Shown in pieces: positions 35,724 through 43,705 of a stretch of DNA of 64,000 nucleotides. The notes under the pieces are model-generated. The model had not been told where the DNA came from. It worked only from the letters and a program-made list of their open reading frames with translations, and ran no database searches. Numbering within the stretch: the stretch's first letter is position 1; every line of letters begins with the position of its first letter. This DNA is from Variimorphobacter saccharofermentans (GTDB lineage Bacteria > Bacillota > Clostridia > Lachnospirales > Lachnospiraceae). The DNA lies in assembly GCF_014174405.1 (NCBI RefSeq), contig NZ_JACEGA010000001.1, positions 3,388,501 to 3,452,500 of the forward strand, given 5' to 3'. The position numbers were made by a program, and so were the translations under genes.

Positions 35724-37028
35724 TTACTGTCTTACTCTAATATATATTCTTCCTACTTCAATGCCCTGCTCATCCAAAGCAGTTATGTAAGTTAATCCTT
35801 CATTTACAGCGGTGACCTTTCCTTTATTGGATACAGTCGCTATTGTAGGATCATCAGCTACCCAGGTTACCTTATCCGCATTTGCCAAGTCTCCTACCGT
35901 CAGCCTGCAGGTTTCTCCTATATGCAGGTCTACAGATAACTGTAATTCAAGATCTACTACCAATACATTAATTCTATCCGTATAGGAACCATCGGCATTA
36001 ACGCATGTTATCGTAGTGTTTCCTGGCTTTAATGCTTTCACTTTTCCATTTGCATCTACTGTTGCTATTGCCTCATCAGAAGAAGTCCATTCTAATTCAG
36101 TATTATCCTCTAAATCATCTGATACGCTTAGTTGTTTCTCTTCTTTTACTTCGAGAACTAGTTTTAATACTTTCTCTGGTGCTACATATAATGGTGTAGC
36201 AGCTACTTCATTTGAACGGCGGCTCTCTCCATCTTTTCCGACTGCTTTAACAACATAATAATATGTCGTACCATTCGTTAACCCCTTATCAATAAACGTA
36301 ATTGCTGAACCGGATACGCCTGATACTGATTTAATGAATTCTTCCTCTCCTGATACTGTCGATCTCATTATATTATAGCTTGTAGCGCCCTCTACAGCAT
36401 TCCATGATAATTTAGCTTGTGAATCACCTGCAATTACACTAAGGTTAGTCGGAGCATCCAAAGGGTATATTGTTTCCATCATTTCTAATTCATTAATGGA
36501 TGCTCGGTTTTCACTGTTTTGCGTTGCTGTTATATTAATTCTATACCTTTTAAAATATGTTTCGTTGTTAAAAGTATACGCCCTTTTTTCTCCATTAGCC
36601 CAGGCTGGTTCATTCGTATGCTTATCTAGTATAACCCATTTACCAGTCTCTAAACTCAAACCTTCAAATGTCCAGTTCTTAGGTGCTCTTCCATGTGCGC
36701 AATATCCTGCTACTGTAATTACATATTTTGTAATGCATTTTTTTTCTGAAAATTCATATGACAACCAACCATAATTATCAACATTTGATACCCATGCAGT
36801 GTGATTAGAATTACTTGAAGTTGATAAAACGCGATCAAATGCATGCCAATGATATTCAACACCATCATAAGAATCAGCACTGACTTTGCCGCTTGGCGAA
36901 GTAGCGCTTGTCATTTTGGGTATTAGATTTTCAGTATATTTTACTTCAGCAGCAAAACTTTTAGTACTAACTAAAATAATACTAGCTATAAATACTGCAA
37001 ATCCAATAAAGTTTTTAATTTTTCTCAT
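35724..37028 (-). CDS. Secreted discoidin (F5/8C)-FN3-Big2 protein
   Basis: A 434-residue exported protein. The signal peptide ends near residue 27 (FAA). Residues about 35-190 form an F5/8 type C (discoidin) carbohydrate-binding-like domain with YHWHAFDRV, WVSNVDNYGWLSYEF and INELEM. A fibronectin type III domain follows (about 195-283; DAPTNLSVIAGDSQAKLSWNAVEGATSYNI core). Two Big2-type Ig-like domains end the protein (TWT/DEAIATVDANGKVKALKPG and DPTIATVSNKGKVTAVNEG). There is no cell-wall anchor and no enzyme domain; it probably binds surface glycans. GGAAAGGATGG lies upstream of the ATG at 12 bases, longer than usual. It ends beside the long palindrome. Confidence 0.88.
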   Translation of the reverse strand: MRKIKNFIGFAVFIASIILVSTKSFAAEVKYTENLIPKMTSATSPSGKVSADSYDGVEYHWHAFDRVLSTSSNSNHTAWVSNVDNYGWLSYEFSEKKCITKYVITVAGYCAHGRAPKNWTFEGLSLETGKWVILDKHTNEPAWANGEKRAYTFNNETYFKRYRINITATQNSENRASINELEMMETIYPLDAPTNLSVIAGDSQAKLSWNAVEGATSYNIMRSTVSGEEEFIKSVSGVSGSAITFIDKGLTNGTTYYYVVKAVGKDGESRRSNEVAATPLYVAPEKVLKLVLEVKEEKQLSVSDDLEDNTELEWTSSDEAIATVDANGKVKALKPGNTTITCVNADGSYTDRINVLVVDLELQLSVDLHIGETCRLTVGDLANADKVTWVADDPTIATVSNKGKVTAVNEGLTYITALDEQGIEVGRIYIRVRQ

Positions 37029-37156
37029 GTATAATTACCATCCTTTCCTATTATTTCCCATAATATCTCATTTTGTAATTTTTTTCAATATATTTGCAGT
37101 ATTTAGTCACAAAGTACCAGGTAGATTAAAAAGCAATTTATAGAATGTGATAAAAA

Positions 37157-37192
37157 TATCGGCCACCATACTCTGACATATGGTAGCCGATA
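37157..37192 (-). terminator. Terminator after the small lipoprotein gene
   Basis: TATCGGCCACCATA and TATGGTAGCCGATA pair with one mismatch around an 8-base loop. On the minus strand ATTTTTATC follows, as expected for a terminator of the lipoprotein gene read leftwards. Confidence 0.78.
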
Positions 37193-37276
37193 GAGGTTCA
37201 CTTATTATGTTTCTATGATTGTATTTAACCGCATAATAGTAAAATGCGTGTGATTATCATTTTGGAATATGCATTA

Positions 37277-37666
37277 TTAATCGATAGTCTCTACATCAAC
37301 AGGGATCCACATTTTGGGATTATAATTAAGTGTATATTTATACTTTGAGACATTGTTAATATCTAAGTCTTCTACTACGTATGTAACATTATCGCTTAAT
37401 CCAATAAAATGCTTTTTATAATTTCCATTCTCGTCCTCCACAATAATTTCTAGCTGATTGTCTGCTGTATCCGCTGTTATGGACATTTTCCCTGTCATCT
37501 GAAATAAGACATCACCCTCAATACAATTAATAACCGTAATCTGTCTTACAACATTGAAATTATCTGCTTGTTGTGATAGGTTATGCGAAACTCTATCAGC
37601 TTCACTTTCACATCCTGTTAAGAATAAAGTAGCAATTAATGCAATCAATAAAATTCCCTTTTTCAT
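37277..37666 (-). CDS. Phage-type beta-sandwich lipoprotein
   Basis: A 129-residue lipoprotein. The signal peptide has a lipobox LFLTGC, so the mature protein starts at Cys about residue 19. ESEADRVSHNLSQQADNFNVVRQITVINC and a C-terminal IVEDENGNYKKHFIGLSDNVTYVVEDL resemble the small lipoproteins found in many Firmicute prophages (often named beta-sandwich lipoprotein); this is recall of the family. GGAGAGTATAAT precedes the ATG at 37666; a 20-codon upstream extension is not supported. It is one of two phage-like genes in this accessory stretch. Confidence 0.75.
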   Translation of the reverse strand: MKKGILLIALIATLFLTGCESEADRVSHNLSQQADNFNVVRQITVINCIEGDVLFQMTGKMSITADTADNQLEIIVEDENGNYKKHFIGLSDNVTYVVEDLDINNVSKYKYTLNYNPKMWIPVDVETID

Positions 37667-37889
37667 ATTATACTCTCCTTCATAAATTGTTGTATTGTTA
37701 CTTATGAGATTATCAGTGATACACATGTTCTGTCAATATGCATTATCTTTGAATCTCTTCCTGTATCTTACCAACTAATATATACATATCTCAATATTCG
37801 TCTTGTACAATTACCTTACTGGCTTATAATGTGCTTAATTTGAACACTAATAGCAAAAAAGTAGCATATACTTTTATGAGGTGATAAAC

Positions 37890-38108
37890 ATGAGCGAATG
37901 TGAACTCGTTGCTTTTATTTCCACTGCTGCCTGCGCTCTAGCAAAATGCTGTTCAACTGAGGAGTTAACCATACTATCTGCCGCATTTGTCCAATTAGGT
38001 GATACACTCGCAACCATACTAACCGTGAGAGAACTAAGCGATAACAATCCAGATATTAATGCTAATAATGATAATATTGGTTATCCAAAGGACAACGTTG
38101 TTCGCTAG
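37890..38108 (+). CDS. Small protein, DUF6774-like
   Basis: A 72-residue protein with the pattern MSECELVAFISTAACALAKC followed by CSTEELTILSAAFVQLGDTLATI. I associate this with a small Clostridia family (DUF6774); the identification rests on memory. The N-terminal stretch is a hydrophobic helix with two Cys, the second a helix ending near residue 48. The tail is disordered and Asn/Asp-rich. AGGTGATAAAC precedes the ATG at 37890; a GTG three codons earlier overlaps the ribosome site. Function unknown. It is monocistronic; a terminator lies 220 bp downstream, beyond an apparent gene remnant. Confidence 0.7.
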   Translation: MSECELVAFISTAACALAKCCSTEELTILSAAFVQLGDTLATILTVRELSDNNPDINANNDNIGYPKDNVVR

Positions 38109-38330
38109 TTCATCCTATGTACTTCGGTTGGAGAAAAAATTGTATGCTCTGGCCGGAGTGCTTATGGTGTATTCAATGATTGCCTATCACTCTTTGACCT
38201 TTATATACTCTATCAGATGAAGAAATTCACGATAAAGTTGAAGCTGATATGACTCAACTCGAAGAAGAGATGAATGAGTAATAAACGAGACGAAGATGTG
38301 GACAAAAGTCAGTAAAATTAATATTTAACT
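38109..38330 (+). pseudogene. Possible decayed gene remnant
   Basis: No intact ORF. Two fragments in different frames look protein-like: LYALAGVLMVYSMIAYH, hydrophobic, at about 38140-38190, and DEEIHDKVEADMTQLEEEMNE, acidic, ending in TAA at about 38281. Both run toward the terminator at 38331. This fits a gene broken by frameshifts, possibly holin-like, but it may be chance. Confidence 0.3.
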
Positions 38331-38368
38331 AAGGCTTTCAATGATAAAACATCATAGGAAGCCTTTTA
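38331..38368 (+). terminator. Terminator
   Basis: AAGGCTTTC..ATGAT and ATCAT..GGAAGCCTT form a hairpin around AAAAC, followed by TTATTATA. A terminator for the small plus-strand gene(s) here. Confidence 0.75.
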
Positions 38369-38494
38369 TTATATAAAAAGCCTTTTTTAAGAGATTTCTC
38401 CTTTGCGAACCCTGAGTAAAATAATATTTATCTGTTATCATATTCACGTTATATCCCTAAGCATTAAACTATTTCGAGTAAAATGCATAATTAT

Positions 38495-39224
38495 TTAATT
38501 TAAGTTGCCTTTCTCATTTATTTCTTTCATGTATCCTGCAGTTATAATACCAGATGGTAATGCAACAAATGCAATTCCTAATACAGATGATACCATGCTT
38601 ACAATTCTTCCTATTGTTGTAACTGGGTAAATATCACCGTAACCGACAGTTGTTAATGCAGTCGTAGCCCAATAAACAGCGTCAAAAAAGGTATTAAAGC
38701 TATCTGGTTCAACAGAAAACATTACTAAAGCAGAAACTATAATATAGCCTAATGCCATAAAGCAGACTGAAGTTAATGCAGTTTTTTCCTTATTCAACAC
38801 ATTTATTATAATTTGAAAACTTCTGGAGTACCTTAGTAGTCTTAATATTCGTAAAGTCTTAAACAAACGGAGTAACTTAAATAGTCTAAATCCATAACTC
38901 ATAACTCATAACGGTAATTGATGGCAGTATAGATAAGATATCTATCACAGCAAAAAAAGAAAATGGATACGCAATAAATGCTCTTCTCTTAAAACCTGGT
39001 TTCTTAAAATCATATATGATCCACCTAAAACAGTAATCCATAATAAATATACCTACACTTACTTTATCAATTACATTTAGCAATGCTGTTTGTGTCTTGA
39101 AACATATCGGAATGATACTAACAACAATAATGAACATCATGAAATAGTTATATATCTTGGTAACAATATCATTGTCTTTAGTTTCTTCAAGTACGTCATA
39201 TAACTTCTTTCTAAGTTTAATCAT
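38495..39224 (-). pseudogene. Voltage-gated potassium channel split by a 7-bp tandem repeat
   Basis: Two overlapping frames together make one channel of about 240 residues. The first part (38886-39224) holds S1-S3: MIKLRKKLYDVLEE then three membrane helices, ending ILSILPSITVMSYELWI. The second part (38495-38902) continues with an Arg-rich S4 (FRLFKLLRLFKTLRILRLLR), S5, the pore with TTVGYGD and S6. At the junction (38893-38912) GTTATGA is repeated in tandem, nearly three units; removing one 7-bp unit would restore a single frame. GGAGAAGAAGTTC precedes the ATG at 39224. This may be a phase-variable gene or a recent pseudogene. Confidence 0.8.
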
Positions 39225-39491
39225 ATGAACTTCTTCTCCTAAATATAAAGCTAAAACTCCCGTTAATCATGATTAAGCTAATATTAATCATACTTTCTAA
39301 TATTGTGTATTATACCATATAACAGCAAATAGTACATATATTTTACAAATGATGTAATATTTCTATATATACTATTACCATTATGTCATTAGGAACATTT
39401 ATAAGATCATTCTTCTTTTGCAGAGTTTGTAATTTTATGTTTATTATGATATACTTATATTGTTCAAAATTTACCATTAGGAGGGTATATC

Positions 39492-39746
39492 ATGAAACGT
39501 ATAAAGAAACTTATTTTTATCGCTATTGTTTCTATTTCACTATTACCCTTATCGCCAATTTCTTTACCAACGCAAAATACTCCTGTCACAGTTGAAGCCA
39601 GTACGAAAAAATCAACCACTGTTTATGTGACTCGTACCGGAAAAAAATATCATAAGAAAAAGTGCGGTAACGGTAAATACTACAAGTCTACTCTAAAAGA
39701 AGCAAAAAAAGCTGGTCTTACTGCATGTAAAAAATGTTATAAGTAG
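39492..39746 (+). CDS. Small secreted Cys-His domain protein
   Basis: An 84-residue exported protein. The signal peptide (about 1-36) is followed by TVYVTRTGKKYHKKKCGNGKYYKSTLKEAKKAGLTACKKCYK, which has the H-x3-C...C-x2-C pattern of the Ada-like zinc-binding domain found at the ends of many secreted Firmicute nucleases and ComE-like proteins. Here it stands alone. It is very basic. GGAGGGTATATC precedes the ATG. A strong hairpin terminator follows. The function is unknown; metal or DNA binding at the surface is plausible. Confidence 0.78.
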   Translation: MKRIKKLIFIAIVSISLLPLSPISLPTQNTPVTVEASTKKSTTVYVTRTGKKYHKKKCGNGKYYKSTLKEAKKAGLTACKKCYK

Positions 39747-39787
39747 TATTTGGTTACATATACTATTACTTTCGAGAAATATTATAT

Positions 39788-39827
39788 AAAGGCGCCTTTT
39801 GAAGTATATACTTCGGGCGCCTTTTGA
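39788..39827. terminator. Bidirectional terminator
   Basis: AAAGGCGCC pairs with GGGCGCCTTT, with inner GAAGTA/TACTTC pairing, flanked by A- and T-rich runs. It lies between the small secreted protein gene and the convergent amidase gene. Confidence 0.85.
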
Positions 39828-39847
39828 CAATGTTTATTAATTACTAT

Positions 39848-40591
39848 CTATTTTTTATCTGCCACTACTATCGCATCATACCCTAAGGTTATTAATCTAT
39901 TTTTGGTATCATTCGCAAGTTCACGATTACTATACGCTCCAACCTGGACACGATAAATTACTTTCTCAGTCTTCTCTGGAACATATGTTATTCCAAAAAA
40001 CTTACATATTCCCCTGCAGGTTGCTTCTGCATCTGTCTTCTGGAATTCTGGATCAAGCATCGTCTTTGCTTCGACCAGATTATCCATAAAGCCTGATTCC
40101 GTTATAATGGCAGGCATATTCGTATATCGAAGTATCGCTATATTATTTCCAGATTGCTGTATATCTGTTTTTACTCCCCGATCGGTACGACTGTGGGCTT
40201 TAACCAACTCTGCTTGCACCATTTTTGCCAGTTCCTTTGTCATAGCAGATGCATACTGTGATATGATAGTTTCAATACCGTTTTGCTTACCCCATTTACC
40301 ATTAAAAGCATTATAATGCTTAGATACAAATGCATTAGCCTTAGCGTTATTTGCTTTTGTGTAGCGATCTTTCAGCGACACGTCGGCAGTACCTGGACTA
40401 ACATTGATGGTATCGAATCCGCAACGTTTCAGAGCTGTTATAAGATATTCCGCTGCGGGTTTATTAAATTCCTTCTCATGAATAATATCTCCCTTTTTCT
40501 TGTTAAACCATGCTTCTGGAATTGCCGGTGTTCGCTTACCAGCGGTTTGCATTCCATGTCCAGAATCTACTGCAATAAGATATTTTGCCAT
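39848..40591 (-). CDS. N-acetylmuramoyl-L-alanine amidase (phage-type endolysin) with SPOR-like tail
   Basis: A 247-residue peptidoglycan amidase of the Amidase_3 zinc family. Metal ligands are visible in DSGHG (His) and the Glu of EKEFN, with a second His in VSKHYNAF; the catalytic Glu is in ITESGFMDN. The last 45 residues (VIYRVQVGAYSNRELANDTKNRLITLGYDAIVV) form a SPOR-like peptidoglycan-binding domain. It lacks a signal peptide, as phage endolysins usually do, so release would need a holin, which is not intact here. AGGACGGTGAATAAT precedes the ATG. Probably a prophage remnant. Confidence 0.88.
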   Translation of the reverse strand: MAKYLIAVDSGHGMQTAGKRTPAIPEAWFNKKKGDIIHEKEFNKPAAEYLITALKRCGFDTINVSPGTADVSLKDRYTKANNAKANAFVSKHYNAFNGKWGKQNGIETIISQYASAMTKELAKMVQAELVKAHSRTDRGVKTDIQQSGNNIAILRYTNMPAIITESGFMDNLVEAKTMLDPEFQKTDAEATCRGICKFFGITYVPEKTEKVIYRVQVGAYSNRELANDTKNRLITLGYDAIVVADKK

Positions 40592-41062
40592 TATTATTCA
40601 CCGTCCTAATTCTTCTTTCAAACTTTGATACCAAAGTGAAAATACAACTCACCAGTGTTTTATTTTGCTGAAATTGTCTAACTTACTTCGATTTTATTAG
40701 CTAATCAAATATTTCTCACAAATGTACTTTCACGCATACATGAAAAAACCCACCCTTACATAATTATAGTATTAAAAAAGGAGCCATTTGGCTCCACGGT
40801 TACGGTGCTAATGATGCGATTATTATTTACATATCAATGTAAAGGGAAATACCAAGCCCCATTAACGATCCTCAAGATTTAATGCATTCGCTAGCACTAA
40901 ACATTATTCTATCCGACAATTCATGTCATTGAAAAAATTAGAATCTGAGATGGCTTTATTACTCCCATTGTCTCAAATATATATCTTATACAATTAAAAT
41001 ATATATACCATAATTCTCTTTTCTTAAGTATTAACCGCTCCATTTGATGTAAGAAATTTCAT
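40592..41062. other. Intergenic region without a recognisable gene
   Basis: About 470 AT-rich bases between the amidase and the cold-shock gene. A compact hairpin, GGAGCC-ATTT-GGCTCC with A residues before it, at 40774-40796 would be a terminator on the minus strand. Upstream of it on that strand a short fragment resembling a phage holin tail (about 40860-40910) is too weak to call. Confidence 0.4.
40774..40796 (-). terminator. Terminator on the minus strand
   Basis: GGAGCCAAATGGCTCC followed by TTTTTT when read leftwards. No gene in that orientation remains just upstream, which suggests a lost gene. Confidence 0.65.
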
Positions 41063-41117
41063 CGGATGGGTAAATTGAAATTAATTTCATACGGATGGGT
41101 AAATTGAAATTAATTTC
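41063..41117. repeat. Tandem 29-bp direct repeat ending at a promoter -35
   Basis: The 26-base unit that starts CGGATGGGTAAATTG and ends GAAATTAATTTC occurs at 41063-41088 and 41092-41117. Each unit contains the perfect 12-bp palindrome GAAATTAATTTC. The second unit ends at the base before the TTGACT -35 of the cold-shock promoter. Probably regulator sites or UP elements. Confidence 0.8.
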
Positions 41118-41146
41118 TTGACTTATATCTCTTACTGTGTTATAGT
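41118..41146 (+). promoter_or_regulatory. Cold-shock gene promoter with long leader
   Basis: TTGACT (41118-41123) and TATAGT (41141-41146) with 17-bp spacing. Transcription would start near 41153 and give a leader of about 110 bases before the ATG, a length usual for thermo-responsive csp leaders. Confidence 0.82.
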
Positions 41147-41263
41147 TACATAGTATTTTAAATAAAGAATTGATTTCACATATTTTTGTAGATCATTTTT
41201 TGATTTACAGAGGTATGTGTTTTTTATTTATTTGAGTATAATAAATTTAAGGAGGTATCTTTC

Positions 41264-41464
41264 ATGAATAAAGGTACTGTAAAATGGTTTAATGCACAAA
41301 AGGGTTTTGGTTTTATTTCTGATGAACAAGGTAATGACATATTCGTACATTTCTCCGGACTTGCTATGGATGGATATAAGTCTATCGATGAAGGTCAGGC
41401 TGTGACATTTGAAGTAACAAAGGGTGCTCGTGGAATGCAGGCAGTCAATGTTAACATTGCTTAA
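41264..41464 (+). CDS. Cold-shock protein CspA family
   Basis: A 66-residue single-stranded nucleic-acid-binding protein. RNP1 is KGFGFIS and RNP2 is DIFVHF, with the conserved opening GTVKWFNAQ and a final VNI. It acts as an RNA chaperone. AAGGAGGTATCTTTC precedes the ATG. Long leader, tandem 29-bp repeats upstream, and a strong terminator downstream point to tight control. Confidence 0.97.
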   Translation: MNKGTVKWFNAQKGFGFISDEQGNDIFVHFSGLAMDGYKSIDEGQAVTFEVTKGARGMQAVNVNIA

Positions 41465-41477
41465 ATAGCCATATTAG

Positions 41478-41508
41478 AGGCGTGTCGCATATGCGACACG
41501 CCTTTTTT
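41478..41508 (+). terminator. Cold-shock gene terminator
   Basis: AGGCGTGTCGCAT and ATGCGACACGCCT are exact complements, followed by TTTTTTAT. Confidence 0.93.
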
Positions 41509-41531
41509 ATATGTCTTTAATACATTATTTT

Positions 41532-41630
41532 CGGGGCAGTAGGATGTTGAACAAAGCCTTGCAAGCAAGGCTTCTGAAGAATACGCTCTGCGTATTCTTC
41601 TCTGTCTTCTTCATCGATACACTACCCCTG
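41532..41630 (-). other. tRNA-Trp-related palindromic structured element
   Basis: A 99-bp element whose ends pair (GGGGCAGTAG with CACTACCCC). It contains two perfect hairpins: AAGCCTTGCAAGCAAGGCTT and GAAGAATAC..GTATTCTTC. The end at 41533-41552 copies the 3' end of the neighbouring tRNA-Trp gene (GGGGCAGTAGGAT-TTGAAC, one inserted base). Read on the minus strand it has an acceptor-like stem and two stem-loops, like a tRNA whose D and anticodon arms were replaced. It has no start signals or ORF. It could be a tRNA-end duplication, an integration scar or a small structured RNA. Confidence 0.5.
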
Positions 41631-41632
41631 AT

Positions 41633-41668
41633 CAAAAAAAGGTCCACACTTTCGTGTGAACCTTTTTT
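41633..41668 (-). terminator. tRNA-Trp terminator
   Basis: On the minus strand GGTTCACAC-GAAA-GTGTGGACC is followed by TTTTTTT, just beyond the tRNA 3' end. Confidence 0.92.
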
Positions 41669-41674
41669 CATGAC

Positions 41675-41747
41675 CAGGGGCAGTAGGATTTGAACCCACG
41701 ACCTGCGGTTTTGGAGACCGTTATTCTACCAGCTGAACTATACCCCT
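41675..41747 (-). tRNA. tRNA-Trp (CCA anticodon)
   Basis: A 73-base tRNA with all arms. The acceptor stem AGGGGTA pairs with TGCCCCT (one G-T), and the anticodon arm ACGGT-CTCCAAA-ACCGC shows anticodon CCA. The T arm GTGGG-TTCAAAT-CCTAC is standard. The 3' CCA is not encoded. It lies alone, followed by a terminator and the tRNA-like element at 41532-41630. Confidence 0.96.
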
Positions 41748-41856
41748 ATTTATGTCGCCTATTTATAGTACTATGAATTGTGTAAATTGTCAATATAATT
41801 TTGCATTTTTCATGTTATCATTTGTGAGTAGTTTTTACCATCGATATCTGATGTCT

Positions 41857-42309
41857 TTATATTTCAGCAAGTACCATTTCTGCACAGGCAACAGCAGAAT
41901 CCACGCTCTTGCTGACATGATCTACGGCGTCCTTTAACTCGTCTTCGATCTCCTTCTGTGACACGACTTCCAGTTCCAGATTATGAGATACTTCGCTGAT
42001 TGACTTGGCTACATTATGAAGGTTGCGGATAATCTCCTCTATCTCATTAATGAATTCAATTGTCTTCTCCACACTCTTCTCATTCTGATTCTGCGAAATC
42101 TCCTCACTATAATTTTGCAGCTTACTAGAAAGTTGATTTCCTTCCTTAGCCAAATCTAAGATTCTGTCCGATACATTCAATAAGTCAAATGAATTCTTCT
42201 CCAACAATCTCTGGGATATTTCCCATTGATCAAGGATATCTGCAATGTCCATCAAGCTTTCCTGTGCTGTAGAAAGTAACAGCAATCTTTCGTTAACCAT
42301 ATCTTTCAT
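41857..42309 (-). CDS. Coiled-coil protein, unknown
   Basis: A 150-residue soluble protein predicted to be nearly all helix, with heptad-like runs (ISEVSHNLELEVVSQKEIEDELKDAVDHVSK). It has no TM segment, signal peptide or Cys cluster apart from one C near the end. The helical pattern recalls MCP signalling domains, but no hallmark is present. The ATG at 42309 has GGGGGATAAAA before it. It follows radA by 33 bp and belongs to the same operon. Function unknown. Confidence 0.6.
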   Translation of the reverse strand: MKDMVNERLLLLSTAQESLMDIADILDQWEISQRLLEKNSFDLLNVSDRILDLAKEGNQLSSKLQNYSEEISQNQNEKSVEKTIEFINEIEEIIRNLHNVAKSISEVSHNLELEVVSQKEIEDELKDAVDHVSKSVDSAVACAEMVLAEI

Positions 42310-42342
42310 TTTTATCCCCCTAATGATATAACAATATTGCAT

Positions 42343-43704
42343 TTATCTACGGTTCATCAATATGCCTAGTACTTCCTGTATGTTTTTGACACCTATTAAC
42401 TTTATTCCAGCCTTTTTTATATGGTCTTTATTCGCTTGTGGTAAAATACATATTTCAAAGCCCATTTTGGCTGCTTCTGCTACCCTTTGCTCCGCCATAT
42501 TTACTGCTCTGATTTCACCTGTTAGTCCCACCTCACCAAACAGAACCGTTTTATTATCCAAAGCTATATTCTTACTGCTTGATAATAGAGCAGTTACAAT
42601 AGCCAAATCCAAAGCAGGTTCTGTGATTCTCATTCCGCCTGCTACGTTAACATAAGCGTCACAGTCTGACATCTGAATTCCTTCTCGCTTCTCCAATACT
42701 GCCATCAACAGATTGACTCGGTTATAATCTGTACCAGCTGCAGTTCTTCTCGGCATATTGAAGTTTGTCCGGCAAACCAAAGCCTGAACCTCCACTAGAA
42801 TTGGTCTAGAGCCCTCCATGGATGCTGCCACAATAGAACCAGGCTCTCCCTCCGGTCTGCCTTTCAACATGAATTCCGAGGGGTTTTTCACCTCTACCAG
42901 ACCTGAGTTCTGCATCTCGAATACACCAATTTCATTGGTGGATCCAAAACGGTTCTTTACAGCACGAAGCACCCGGTAAGCTGCATAATTATCGCCTTCA
43001 AAATACAGCACGGTATCTACCATATGCTCCAAAACTCTGGGTCCTGCTACAACCCCCTCTTTCGTTACATGTCCAATGATAAATATTGTTATTCCGGAGC
43101 CTTTTGCAATACGCATCAAAGCTCCTGTCGCCTCCCGTACCTGACTTACACTACCTGGAGCTGCAGTTACGTCTTCCCGAAACATCGTCTGTATTGAGTC
43201 AATGACCACGATATCCGGCCGACATTTACTTATTACATCATCTATCAGATCTAGATCTGTTTCACAAAGGAGCAACAGCTCGCCGTTTATTACGCCGAGC
43301 CTTTCTGCTCTCATTTTTATCTGGCTTAAGGATTCTTCTCCTGATATATATAATACTTTTTTATTGCGAAGTACAATTTCTCGGCACATCTGCAACAAAA
43401 GTGTCGACTTACCGATACCAGGATCGCCTCCAACTAAAACCAAGCTCCCCTGAACAATTCCTCCACCCAGTACACGATCCAGTTCCTCCATTCCTGAAGT
43501 AAGCCTGATCTCTGCTTCTGTCTTAATGTTGGAGATTAATTCAGGTTCACGAAATTGCCTGACACCTGCTGGTTTACTGCTCTTCTTTATGACCGGTTCT
43601 TCAGTAAAGGTATCCCATTCCTTACATCCCGGACACTGACCTAACCACTTCGCTGATTCATAGCCACATTCTTTACAGAAAAACACAGTCTTGCTTTTTG
43701 CCAT
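42343..43704 (-). CDS. radA: DNA repair protein RadA
   Basis: A 453-residue RecA-related helicase that assists branch migration in recombination repair. It has a four-Cys zinc finger near the N-terminus (CKECGYESAKWLGQCPGC), Walker A GDPGIGKST, Walker B VVIDSIQTM, the RadA-specific KNRFGS, and a C-terminal Lon-like domain. The length is typical. A GGTGG-like site in the end of the upstream gene serves its ATG; only one base separates the two genes. It is the sixth gene of the GntR-mcsA-mcsB-clpC block. Confidence 0.97.
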   Translation of the reverse strand: MAKSKTVFFCKECGYESAKWLGQCPGCKEWDTFTEEPVIKKSSKPAGVRQFREPELISNIKTEAEIRLTSGMEELDRVLGGGIVQGSLVLVGGDPGIGKSTLLLQMCREIVLRNKKVLYISGEESLSQIKMRAERLGVINGELLLLCETDLDLIDDVISKCRPDIVVIDSIQTMFREDVTAAPGSVSQVREATGALMRIAKGSGITIFIIGHVTKEGVVAGPRVLEHMVDTVLYFEGDNYAAYRVLRAVKNRFGSTNEIGVFEMQNSGLVEVKNPSEFMLKGRPEGEPGSIVAASMEGSRPILVEVQALVCRTNFNMPRRTAAGTDYNRVNLLMAVLEKREGIQMSDCDAYVNVAGGMRITEPALDLAIVTALLSSSKNIALDNKTVLFGEVGLTGEIRAVNMAEQRVAEAAKMGFEICILPQANKDHIKKAGIKLIGVKNIQEVLGILMNRR

Positions 43705-43705
43705 T

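Noticed and set aside
37277..40591. An intact prophage
   Set aside because: No capsid, tail, terminase or integrase gene; only the lipoprotein and endolysin are phage-like.
40800..40910. Holin gene remnant upstream of the endolysin
   Set aside because: Only about a dozen matching-looking residues in one frame (LVLANALNLEDR type); no membrane segments and no start.
41063..41117. Two 26-bp repeats with short spacing as a CRISPR array
   Set aside because: Only two units, a 3-base spacer, no third copy and no cas genes. They lie directly at a promoter.
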